Translations under genes and position numbers: made by a program
In this document: positions 1 through 6,125 of the stretch, in pieces
How positions within the stretch are numbered: the first letter of the stretch is position 1
Layout of the letters: each line of letters begins with the position of its first letter
Assembly (NCBI GenBank): GCA_964542855.1
Contig: CAZIWJ010000109.1
Location: forward strand, 1-11,675
Direction: 5' to 3'
DNA: 11,675 bases
From: CAZIWJ01 sp964542855
Lineage (GTDB): Bacteria > Bacteroidota > Bacteroidia > Cytophagales > Cyclobacteriaceae
Notes under the pieces: generated by a model
The model's input: only the letters and a program-made list of their open reading frames with translations
Databases searched by the model: none
Told to the model about the DNA's origin: nothing

Positions 1-286
1 GTTCAATATTACACACTTTCTGTGTAAAGTATTATTCTTTCTGTTCACTTATTATCATCAAACGCAGGCTCATAAAAAGCAAATGAATGATGGCTCAACA
101 AAAAAGTAAAGTTCTTTTTTCATATTCCAGTAGCTAAAATGGGCCAATCGTTGGTCAGGTGTAGGGAAATTAAAAAGTGTATTGTAAGTGATACTGATTA
201 TTTCAAATATGTAACCATTTAATTTTAAATGATTTTCAAATTTAATGGTAAATTAAAAACATATATCTATCCCTATCAGGCAATCT
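1..286. other. AT-rich non-coding leader
   Basis: No convincing coding region lies here. The stretch is strongly AT-rich, especially from about 200 to 270. A small perfect inverted repeat, TTACACA at 9-15 and TGTGTAA at 21-27 with a 5-base loop, could be the tail of a terminator for a gene lying to the left, but no clean T-run follows directly. The promoter of the HA-repeat gene should lie here, yet I found no good match to the Bacteroidota TAnnTTTG element. Confidence 0.5.
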
Positions 287-1036
287 ATGAAGCACTCATC
301 CAAGGCAACCAATGCCAGTTACCAGGAACAGGTATGGTTGGAAAATTACGAACATTTTAAAACCTGGAAAGAAAAGAATAAAACAGCTGTCATTACAGAA
401 AAGCACGTACTGGCCTGTACCGGAAAAGATCGGGAGTTTATGAAGAAACTCTATAACTGGACCAAGCATCAACGCCAGTTTTACCGGAAAGGTGATATTC
501 TACCTCATCGTGCCAATTTGCTTGAAGAAGCTGGTTTCGTATGGAAAGCCCGTAAGGGAAAAAAGTTTGAAGAGTGGTACGAAGAGCTGAAAGCATACAA
601 GAAGAAATTTAAAACCTGTCATGTACCGCAGAACCCGGATTCGGAGTGGTATGGGTTATCGCGATTCGTAAACGATATGCGGGTTGCTTACGAACGGGAA
701 CAGCTGGAAATTGATAAAATACGGAAGCTGGAGAAAATCGGTTTTGTTTGGAACGTAATCGATGAGCGCTTTGAACAAAACCTGAAAAAACTGAAACGGT
801 TTCACAAAGAAAACGGGCATTTCGATGTTCCCGCCAAGGGGCGCTACAAGCAATTGGGAAGCTGGGTAGCCCAGCTCCGTTGCCGCGGGGTTGGTAAGAA
901 ACGTTATAAAAAAGCGCTCAATGACATCGGTTTTGAATGGCATGGCCCCCGGAAGCGCATGGAAATTGCCCGAAAAAAAATGAATAAAGTAAAAGCCCCG
1001 GCTGCTCTCAAACAGCCTAGTTATAAATACAACTAA
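287..1036 (+). CDS. Stand-alone helicase-associated (HA) repeat protein
   Basis: The product is a 249-residue, strongly basic, Lys/Arg-rich protein with no signal peptide or membrane segment, so it is probably cytoplasmic. It consists almost wholly of three repeats of the helicase-associated (HA) domain, at about residues 17-86, 93-156 and 161-219. Each ends in a Gly-Phe-x-Trp signature (GFVW 83-86, GFVW 152-155, GFEW 215-218). Repeats 2 and 3 keep the family's Val-Pro turn, and repeat 3 has the GSWV segment at 191-194. Repeat 1 is the most diverged. HA domains are small helical units first noted at the ends of some DEAD/DEAH-type helicases and are thought to bind nucleic acid; here no helicase domain is present. 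The ATG at 287 has a weak AGG at 278-280. The gene stands alone, with no partner on its strand nearby. Its function is unknown; nucleic-acid binding is inference from the fold and charge. Confidence 0.85.
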   Translation: MKHSSKATNASYQEQVWLENYEHFKTWKEKNKTAVITEKHVLACTGKDREFMKKLYNWTKHQRQFYRKGDILPHRANLLEEAGFVWKARKGKKFEEWYEELKAYKKKFKTCHVPQNPDSEWYGLSRFVNDMRVAYEREQLEIDKIRKLEKIGFVWNVIDERFEQNLKKLKRFHKENGHFDVPAKGRYKQLGSWVAQLRCRGVGKKRYKKALNDIGFEWHGPRKRMEIARKKMNKVKAPAALKQPSYKYN

Positions 1037-1179
1037 CCTGTTGTGCACCCATTATTTGGCGTTGTAAATGTAACCAACCAGACCATTTTTCAAATTTTCG
1101 TAGTGGTATTATTCAGATACTCCGGTGCGAAATACCCGGTCAGCGTGTAATCCAGTAATGAACCGAAAGCCACACTACT
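1037..1179. other. Non-coding stretch beside the pbpC remnant
   Basis: This has no intact gene. Read on the minus strand, 1089-1176 gives an open stretch of about 29 codons (containing GSLLDYTLTGYF) that begins just after the stop of the pbpC remnant. It looks protein-like, but I cannot match it to PBP1C or to another family. It may be the remains of another gene or chance. There is no clear terminator after the HA-repeat gene. Confidence 0.35.
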
Positions 1180-1550
1180 TTAAATAAGCTTTACTTCACC
1201 GGGCTCTCGTGGCATTAATTTTTTTACCGTATAGCACCTGCAGTCTGCTTCCAATCCCTTTGTGTTACTCCTGAAAAGCAACAGGGTACAGTATTGCTTC
1301 AGGATACCCTGTTCGCCGGCAAACAGTTCCAGCCGGGTGGCCCACAAAATTCCAATGGCTTTTTCAGGGTGCTTTCTCGGCTCCTGCCGAATCACCTGCA
1401 TGGTGAGGGTACTTCCCACTTGTTACCTCATCGGCTTTAGCGTTTTGCCATAATGCCCGGACCAGTGAAAAGGGGTTGAGCCCGGGATGCCAAACCATGC
1501 TCACCATCAAACAGCACCGCTTTCCAGTAATTGCGCGTACCGTCTGTTAA
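1180..1550 (-). pseudogene. pbpC: Remnant of penicillin-binding protein 1C, glycosyltransferase (GT51) part
   Basis: Three minus-strand frames line up in order as one broken GT51 peptidoglycan glycosyltransferase. The first (about 1497-1550) contains YWKAVLFDGEHG, in the place of the usual AVL-x-ED segment. The second (about 1412-1480) contains WHPGLNPFSLVRALWQN and ends in VTSG. The third (1180-1419) begins GSTLTMQVIR and continues with ATRLELF, ILKQY, GSNT and GLEADC. HPG-x-NP, GGSTLTMQ-x-x-R and the ATRLEL helix are hallmarks of PBP1C, which polymerises glycan strands at the inner membrane. The SG/GSTL junction has lost two bases, and another shift precedes WHPG. The catalytic Glu-Asp pair is not readable, and the rest of the glycosyltransferase and the whole transpeptidase domain are missing, leaving about 120 of some 750-800 residues. 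It is therefore a dead fragment. The 79-codon third frame could only start at GTG and should not be called a gene. Confidence 0.75.
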
Positions 1551-1619
1551 ACAAGAAAAAACCTGTAGGTTTTGCAGGATATTACATGTGCAACTTATAG
1601 TTTTTTCTGGCTGATCCCC

Positions 1620-1658
1620 AACGATTTAAAATGATATGTTTAAGTGAATTAAATCGTT
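1620..1658. promoter_or_regulatory. 10-bp inverted repeat before the exported-protein gene
   Basis: AACGATTTAA at 1620-1629 and its exact complement TTAAATCGTT at 1649-1658 are separated by 19 bases and end 18 bases before the ATG at 1677. The spacer contains TATGTTTA at 1635-1642, one base off the Bacteroidota -7 consensus TAnnTTTG, although no TTG lies at the proper distance upstream. An operator flanking a promoter is one reading and a 5' leader hairpin another; both are inference. Confidence 0.4.
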
Positions 1659-1676
1659 CACTGCTGAACACCAGTT

Positions 1677-2723
1677 ATGTTACGTAAACTTGCAACAGGG
1701 GCCTTAGTTGTTCTGATCTCAACAACTAACTTGCTGGCCCAGGGATCGAACAAGGCCATCACGTACGAGGAACTGTACGATGATCCCTATGCAATAAAAA
1801 AGCTATTTGTTCACTTTCAGCCTCTTTATGCAGAAATGTTTACTGCAAATGTTACAATTGGCTTTGGAGGAACTGTGAATTACCTGCACAAAGACAAGTT
1901 TAATGTTTTTGCCCATGCGCGACAGGCTTACGCTCGTTCGTTCGATTTAGCCCGCGACGCGGCCTTCAAAAATCCTTACGGACTAAATAAACCGGAGGTA
2001 TACAATTACTTTGAAGGCGGAGGTACCTACCACATCAAGGATACGGAAACAGATACGGAAACCAAAATTGTTCTTTATTCCAGTCGTTACGAAAAAAATC
2101 CGGGGCGCTGGGCCGCAAAAGTTCCCGAATACACGGTAATCCCGGTTAAGGTTAGGAAAATTATTGGTGGTCGGGCAGGTGCATTTTATTACGATACTTC
2201 TACCGATTTAAACCGAGTCCTGGATGACCAGGAGGTAGAATTAACAGATCAGAACGCTGAACTGCTTAATCCTGCTGTTAGAGATAATTTTTACCTGAAT
2301 GGAAATTTCGCAGTAACAGCAGCTTTTGTCGGGGCCTCTATGTCGTGGTTTAAAAATGTAGCCATTAAGCCCGATCGCGGGTTTGGTGTACTTACCGATA
2401 ATCACCTGTTTACTGCTTTTGGTGATCTGCTGGTTGCCCCGTCTATTGTACTGGAAGACCTGGAAAGGAGGGAAGTGGATCCGGACGACGTGAATAGCAC
2501 CCGGCTTAGGGTTTTCTCACTCCAGGATGTTGTAGAAACATCAATGATTGGCTTCCGGCTGGGAATTGAAGGGAAGTATAACCGCGAACTGGGGTGGGCT
2601 TACGGTATTGAAACCGGCATCCGGCCCGGAATTAAAGGGCGTGGCTTTTACCTGTTAGGTAAAATTAGCCTCCCCGTTTACGGCACCAGCCTGGATTATG
2701 CTCGCGAGGCATTTGGAAAGTAA
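1677..2723 (+). CDS. Exported protein of unknown family, possible outer-membrane barrel
   Basis: The product is 348 residues. The first ~21 form a signal peptide: a basic start (MLRK), a hydrophobic run, and a likely cleavage after LLAQ, a common end for Bacteroidota signal peptides. There is no lipobox cysteine, so it should be released into the periplasm or inserted in the outer membrane. The mature part has many short alternating hydrophobic/polar, glycine-rich stretches (for example VTIGFGGTVNYL at 59-70, NFAVTAAFVGASMSWF at 210-225, MIGFRLGIEG at 290-299 and FYLLGKISLPVYG at 324-336). That is compatible with a small beta-barrel or other beta-rich envelope protein. The middle (about 75-205) is more charged and soluble-looking. 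I do not recognise the family and see no catalytic motif. The gene stands alone and converges on the dipeptidase gene, with a shared terminator between them. Confidence 0.8.
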   Translation: MLRKLATGALVVLISTTNLLAQGSNKAITYEELYDDPYAIKKLFVHFQPLYAEMFTANVTIGFGGTVNYLHKDKFNVFAHARQAYARSFDLARDAAFKNPYGLNKPEVYNYFEGGGTYHIKDTETDTETKIVLYSSRYEKNPGRWAAKVPEYTVIPVKVRKIIGGRAGAFYYDTSTDLNRVLDDQEVELTDQNAELLNPAVRDNFYLNGNFAVTAAFVGASMSWFKNVAIKPDRGFGVLTDNHLFTAFGDLLVAPSIVLEDLERREVDPDDVNSTRLRVFSLQDVVETSMIGFRLGIEGKYNRELGWAYGIETGIRPGIKGRGFYLLGKISLPVYGTSLDYAREAFGK

Positions 2724-2767
2724 ACGGAATACCCAGCCGACCGCTTTACTTATCCTCTCTGGGAATT

Positions 2768-2812
2768 AAAAAGGCCGGCAGTTACCGTAATCGGGTAAAG
2801 GCCGGCCTTTTT
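2768..2812. terminator. Bidirectional rho-independent terminator
   Basis: AAAAAGGCCGGC at 2768-2779 pairs perfectly with GCCGGCCTTTTT at 2801-2812. Inside the loop a second stem, TTACC (2782-2786) with GGTAA (2794-2798), can stack on the first. A-run and T-run flank the GC core, so it can work on both strands. It lies between the convergent ends of the exported-protein gene (2723) and the dipeptidase gene (2822), as expected. Confidence 0.9.
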
Positions 2813-2821
2813 TAATGCTAA

Positions 2822-4081
2822 CTAGGCGTCGGCCTGCATGGATGCAGCTACTGCTTCAACCTTTTGCCAGACCCTAAAAACGTTCTGATAACAGATTTTG
2901 GCAACTTCTTCTTCGGTGTACCCTCTTTTTAATAGCTCTTCAACGATATTGGGATAATTCTCTACGGTTTTAAGCCCCGAAGGTAGCGTATTCCCTACCC
3001 CGTCAAAATCAGAACCGAATCCTACGTGGTCAATGCCGGCAATCTGAACAACGTGGTCAATGTGGTCGACTACCCGCTTCACATCTGCGTAGGGATAGTT
3101 TTCGGCCATATATTGTTTAGCATACGCCTGAAAGGCTGAATCATTGCGATCGAGGTTATTCTCTTCCAGGTATTGCCTCATGGCATTTCTTACTTTACCG
3201 CCATCGGCCCGGGCAACGGAATCGATGAACGAAGAGCCAAAATTAATCTGGATTACCCCGTCATTTTCAGCCAGCAACTTAATCATGTCATCGTTCATGT
3301 TTCGCTCAAAACCAGGCGTAAAATAACGGGTGGAAGAATGCGAAGCAATGCAGGGTGCCTGGGCAATTTCCATTACATCGTAAAATGTACTGTCTGATAC
3401 GTGTGAAATGTCTACCATAATGCCTACCCGGTTCATTTCCTGCACCACCTGTTCGCCGAACGGGCTGAGGCCGTTCCATACCCGGGTGGTATCGTAAGAA
3501 GAGTCGCCGATACGGTTTACCTCACCGTGGGTGAGGGTGATGTAACGAATACCGCGATCGAAAAAATACTGCACATTTTCCAGCGAATCGCCCAGGTGAG
3601 CCCCGTTTTCCATTCCCATGGGAAGGGAAACCAGCCCCTCTTCAAAATTTGCCATCACCTCATCGGGAGAGTTCGCTAAAGCAAATTTATCCGGATGGGC
3701 TTCAGTGATCGACTGCACCAGGTCGATCAGCGAATCGGCCAGTATTTTGGCCCGGTTTTTCACCAGTGGGGCATCCAGGGCGCCCTGGTAGGAAGTAGGT
3801 ACGTATATCGACATAAAAGGGGCATCTAAACCGCCAGCTTTAGCCTTGGGATAATCAAACTCTCCTTCCGTATCTTCTGCAAAGTTGAGGAATTGCCGCT
3901 GTAATCGAAATCCCCGTACCTGCAGTCGGTAAGGCAGGTCAATGTGCCCATCGGTAATAATGTAAGCCTGGGCCAGGCTATCGGCCTTTTCGGCTACTTT
4001 GCTGGAAGTAGGTTCGCTGGTCGACTGGCAACCGCCCACAACCCAAACCAGGAATAAAAGTAAAATACTATTGCTTTTCAT
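2822..4081 (-). CDS. Lipoprotein dipeptidase, M19 (renal dipeptidase) family
   Basis: This encodes a 419-residue zinc dipeptidase of the M19 family, which cleaves dipeptides with broad specificity. A signal peptide (MKSNSILLLFLVW) ends in the lipobox VGG-Cys18, so it is probably a lipoprotein. The expected metal and active-site residues are all visible: the HxD pair His46/Asp48 (DGHID), the bridging Glu158 (MGME), the LTHGEVN segment near 183-189, His227 (DISHVS), His248 (ASHSS) and the GSDFDG segment at 356-361. The length suits a family member plus lipoprotein leader. The ATG at 4081 is chosen: the reading frame can be extended to TTG at 4105, but that codon lies inside the predicted -7 element and would put eight residues before a standard signal peptide. 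The gene is alone on its strand and diverges from the T9SS cargo gene. Likely roles are peptide scavenging or wall-peptide turnover (inference). Confidence 0.92.
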   Translation of the reverse strand: MKSNSILLLFLVWVVGGCQSTSEPTSSKVAEKADSLAQAYIITDGHIDLPYRLQVRGFRLQRQFLNFAEDTEGEFDYPKAKAGGLDAPFMSIYVPTSYQGALDAPLVKNRAKILADSLIDLVQSITEAHPDKFALANSPDEVMANFEEGLVSLPMGMENGAHLGDSLENVQYFFDRGIRYITLTHGEVNRIGDSSYDTTRVWNGLSPFGEQVVQEMNRVGIMVDISHVSDSTFYDVMEIAQAPCIASHSSTRYFTPGFERNMNDDMIKLLAENDGVIQINFGSSFIDSVARADGGKVRNAMRQYLEENNLDRNDSAFQAYAKQYMAENYPYADVKRVVDHIDHVVQIAGIDHVGFGSDFDGVGNTLPSGLKTVENYPNIVEELLKRGYTEEEVAKICYQNVFRVWQKVEAVAASMQADA

Positions 4082-4102
4082 AGATCGTTTTGGTTTCAAT
4101 AT

Positions 4103-4139
4103 CAAGTATAAAGTATAATTGCATTTAAACCAATTGGTT
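4103..4139 (-). promoter_or_regulatory. Predicted promoter and palindrome for the dipeptidase gene
   Basis: On the minus strand, TTG (4133-4131), a 20-base spacer and TATACTTG (4110-4103) match the Bacteroidota promoter TTG-N19-21-TAnnTTTG except for one base. Transcription would start near 4096, giving a short leader before the ATG at 4081. The -33 TTG lies within a perfect 12-bp palindrome, AACCAATTGGTT, at 4128-4139. That is a possible operator, though a palindrome this size is expected a few times per window by chance. Confidence 0.5.
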
Positions 4140-4206
4140 ACATTTATACTCTTATTACAGAATAGTAGGATAGTTAATTTTTTAAGTGAGCTGTTTAGTG
4201 GGTATA

Positions 4207-6045
4207 ATGAGCTATTTGGGTTATTTACAAATCAAACGAATCATATTTTTCATCTGCCTTTGTAACCTGGTTTTCTTTCGAATTCTTGCGTACGCCCAGG
4301 CACCGATCCTGGAAACCCCTATACCCGACCAGGTAGCTGTGGTGGGTGCACCTTATTCTTACACCCTGAACGAAAATACTTTTCTCGACCAGAACGAAGA
4401 TACCCTGTTCATTTCCCTGATCCTGAACGATACCCTACGGAAATGGCTTTCCTACGAAGAAAAAAAACACACCCTTTCTGGTACTCCTGCGGTTACGGAT
4501 ACCGGACAATACGAGGTAGTGGCAGTTGCAGAAAATCGGGAGGGGCTGCAAACCCGCGACACATTTAAGCTGGCAGTACAGGAAAACAGTCCGCCACGCT
4601 TTGTGCTTCCAATTCCCGACCAGCAGGCGGTAGTTGGGAATGCCTACTTTTACCGGATTCCCGATAGTCTTTACCAGGACGACGACCTTGATCCGCTGTC
4701 TTTTTCTGCGCGGTCTGATACGACCGGTTTACCGCGCTGGTTGAACTTTGACGGAACCCGTAGAATATTTCAGGGAGTTCCACCCGACAGCGTAAATGAA
4801 GTGATTACGCTGGTGGTAAATGTAAAAGATCCTTTTGGTGGTATAGATAGTACCCGTTTTCAGCTGGCAGTTATTCCACAAAACCGGGAACCGGTAGTGA
4901 ACGGCGAACTGAACGACCAGGTAGCGGTCGTTGGAGAAACCTTCCTGCTGGAACTTTCCCGTGAACTCGTAATTGATCCGGATAACGACCCACTGGCCTA
5001 CTCCGCGGCATTGGAGGGAGGGAGAGCGCTTCCATCCTGGCTGCAATTTGGCAGAAACTCCCGCACGTTTGTCGGTATCCCGGATGCTGCCGACATTGAT
5101 ACCCTGTCGATGGTTATTACTGTAAGCGACAACCGGGGAGGACAGGTGCAATTATCTTTTTCTATTGCGGTACTCGCGAACCTGCCCCCACTACTCAATG
5201 ATACCATTCCCGACCAGGTTGCAGCCGTAGGTTTACCTTTTACTTATACGGTCGATTCAGCCCTGTTTTCCGATACTGAAGGAGATACCCTTACTATCCA
5301 GGTAGTACCGGAATCTGATGCGCTTTTTCCGGAATGGTTAAGTTTCGATCGGATAACCCGGTCGCTAAGAGGCACCCCACTGAGTAATGAAGATGCTGAT
5401 TCTATTGTGGTAGTGGTAAGTGCTACCGACACCCTGGGCGCTACCACCAGTACTAAATTTAATTTAACTATACTCACTAATTCACCACCGCAGATACTGA
5501 ATAATATAACCGACCGGGTGTTAGTATCGGGGATAACTTCCACGTTTAAACTAGATACAAACTCTTTTTTCGACCAAGATGGCGACTCCCTGATTTATTC
5601 GTTAGCGGAAGTAAAAACTGAAAGCATTCCCGAATGGCTTACTTTTATACCGGATAGCCTGTACTTCCTGGCCCGGCCGGTGCGAAACGATGGCGGGGAT
5701 TATGAATTTACTATTACGGTTCGCGATGGCAGAGGAGGACAGGATACCACCACTTTCACCCTTACGGTTGATGTATCAACCGAAAGCTCTTTTGTAGCAG
5801 AGAAAGAGATAAACGATGGTTTCTCAATCATTTATAAAGGTGGAACCCCTTACTTGAAATTAAACTCCGGGGTGGGTCTGCCAGCCCGGGTATCTATTTT
5901 TACATTATCAGGGCAGCGCTTAATTTTTAAAAAAATCCTGAACCCAACCGAAGCGGTTAAAATACCTCCGAGCCGGGAAGTGCTAATAGTTCATATTATC
6001 GCCACAGATAATGTTTATGCCCGGAAAGTGAAGTTTTCAAGGTAG
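4207..6045 (+). CDS. Secreted cadherin/Ig-like repeat protein with a probable T9SS sorting domain
   Basis: The product is 612 residues. Positively charged residues precede a long hydrophobic signal peptide (about residues 12-30, ending in AYAQ). Five repeats of ~95 residues follow, starting near 32, 128, 229, 327 and 428, each built on a shared pattern: IPDQ-VAVVG, an F-x-D-x-(E/D)-GD-x-L calcium-binding-like segment, W-L-x-F, a G-T-P-like turn, and a closing V-x-D-x-x-GG strand. This pattern fits the dystroglycan-type cadherin-like/putative Ig (He_PIG) group of adhesion and extracellular modules. The last ~85 residues have VSIFTLSGQRL, a middle strand and a basic end (YARKVKFSR), the layout of a type A T9SS C-terminal sorting domain. 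So it is probably exported by T9SS and surface-attached or released. No enzyme domain is present. The ATG at 4207 is preferred; the frame also allows GTG at 4186 (seven residues longer). Confidence 0.85.
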   Translation: MSYLGYLQIKRIIFFICLCNLVFFRILAYAQAPILETPIPDQVAVVGAPYSYTLNENTFLDQNEDTLFISLILNDTLRKWLSYEEKKHTLSGTPAVTDTGQYEVVAVAENREGLQTRDTFKLAVQENSPPRFVLPIPDQQAVVGNAYFYRIPDSLYQDDDLDPLSFSARSDTTGLPRWLNFDGTRRIFQGVPPDSVNEVITLVVNVKDPFGGIDSTRFQLAVIPQNREPVVNGELNDQVAVVGETFLLELSRELVIDPDNDPLAYSAALEGGRALPSWLQFGRNSRTFVGIPDAADIDTLSMVITVSDNRGGQVQLSFSIAVLANLPPLLNDTIPDQVAAVGLPFTYTVDSALFSDTEGDTLTIQVVPESDALFPEWLSFDRITRSLRGTPLSNEDADSIVVVVSATDTLGATTSTKFNLTILTNSPPQILNNITDRVLVSGITSTFKLDTNSFFDQDGDSLIYSLAEVKTESIPEWLTFIPDSLYFLARPVRNDGGDYEFTITVRDGRGGQDTTTFTLTVDVSTESSFVAEKEINDGFSIIYKGGTPYLKLNSGVGLPARVSIFTLSGQRLIFKKILNPTEAVKIPPSREVLIVHIIATDNVYARKVKFSR

Positions 6046-6125
6046 ATTATCCTGTTCATCTTACTCGACCCAAAGAACAACCACCCAGCAGGTCGATTGC
6101 CCGGGGTAATAACTGAGTATAATTT
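6046..6125. other. Short gap between convergent genes
   Basis: Eighty bases separate the two stop codons. A 6-bp stem is possible (TCGACC at 6065-6070 with GGTCGA at 6091-6096), but no T-run follows on either strand. I see no convincing rho-independent terminator, unlike the other two gene ends in the window. Confidence 0.4.

Noticed and set aside
9..27. Small hairpin at the left edge as a terminator
   Set aside because: A 7-bp AT-rich stem without a directly following T-run; the gene it would end is outside the window.
656..1048. 130-codon minus-strand frame opposite the HA-repeat gene
   Set aside because: It lies antisense to a well-supported gene and its product shows no recognisable motif.
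1180..1419. 79-codon minus-strand open frame as an independent gene
   Set aside because: It starts at GTG in the middle of the GGSTLTMQ motif and is one frame of the broken pbpC remnant, so it is recorded as pseudogene.
4729..5151. Minus-strand frames opposite the T9SS cargo gene
   Set aside because: Shadows of the five-repeat gene; composition is unlike real protein and no start signal is evident.
4207..6045. Repeated DNA in the cargo gene as a CRISPR or tandem DNA repeat
   Set aside because: The repeats are ~95-residue protein domains that are diverged at DNA level, with no short identical repeats and spacers.
6046..6125. Terminator between the convergent cargo and OmpA genes
   Set aside because: Only a 6-bp stem with a 20-base loop and no T-run on either strand.
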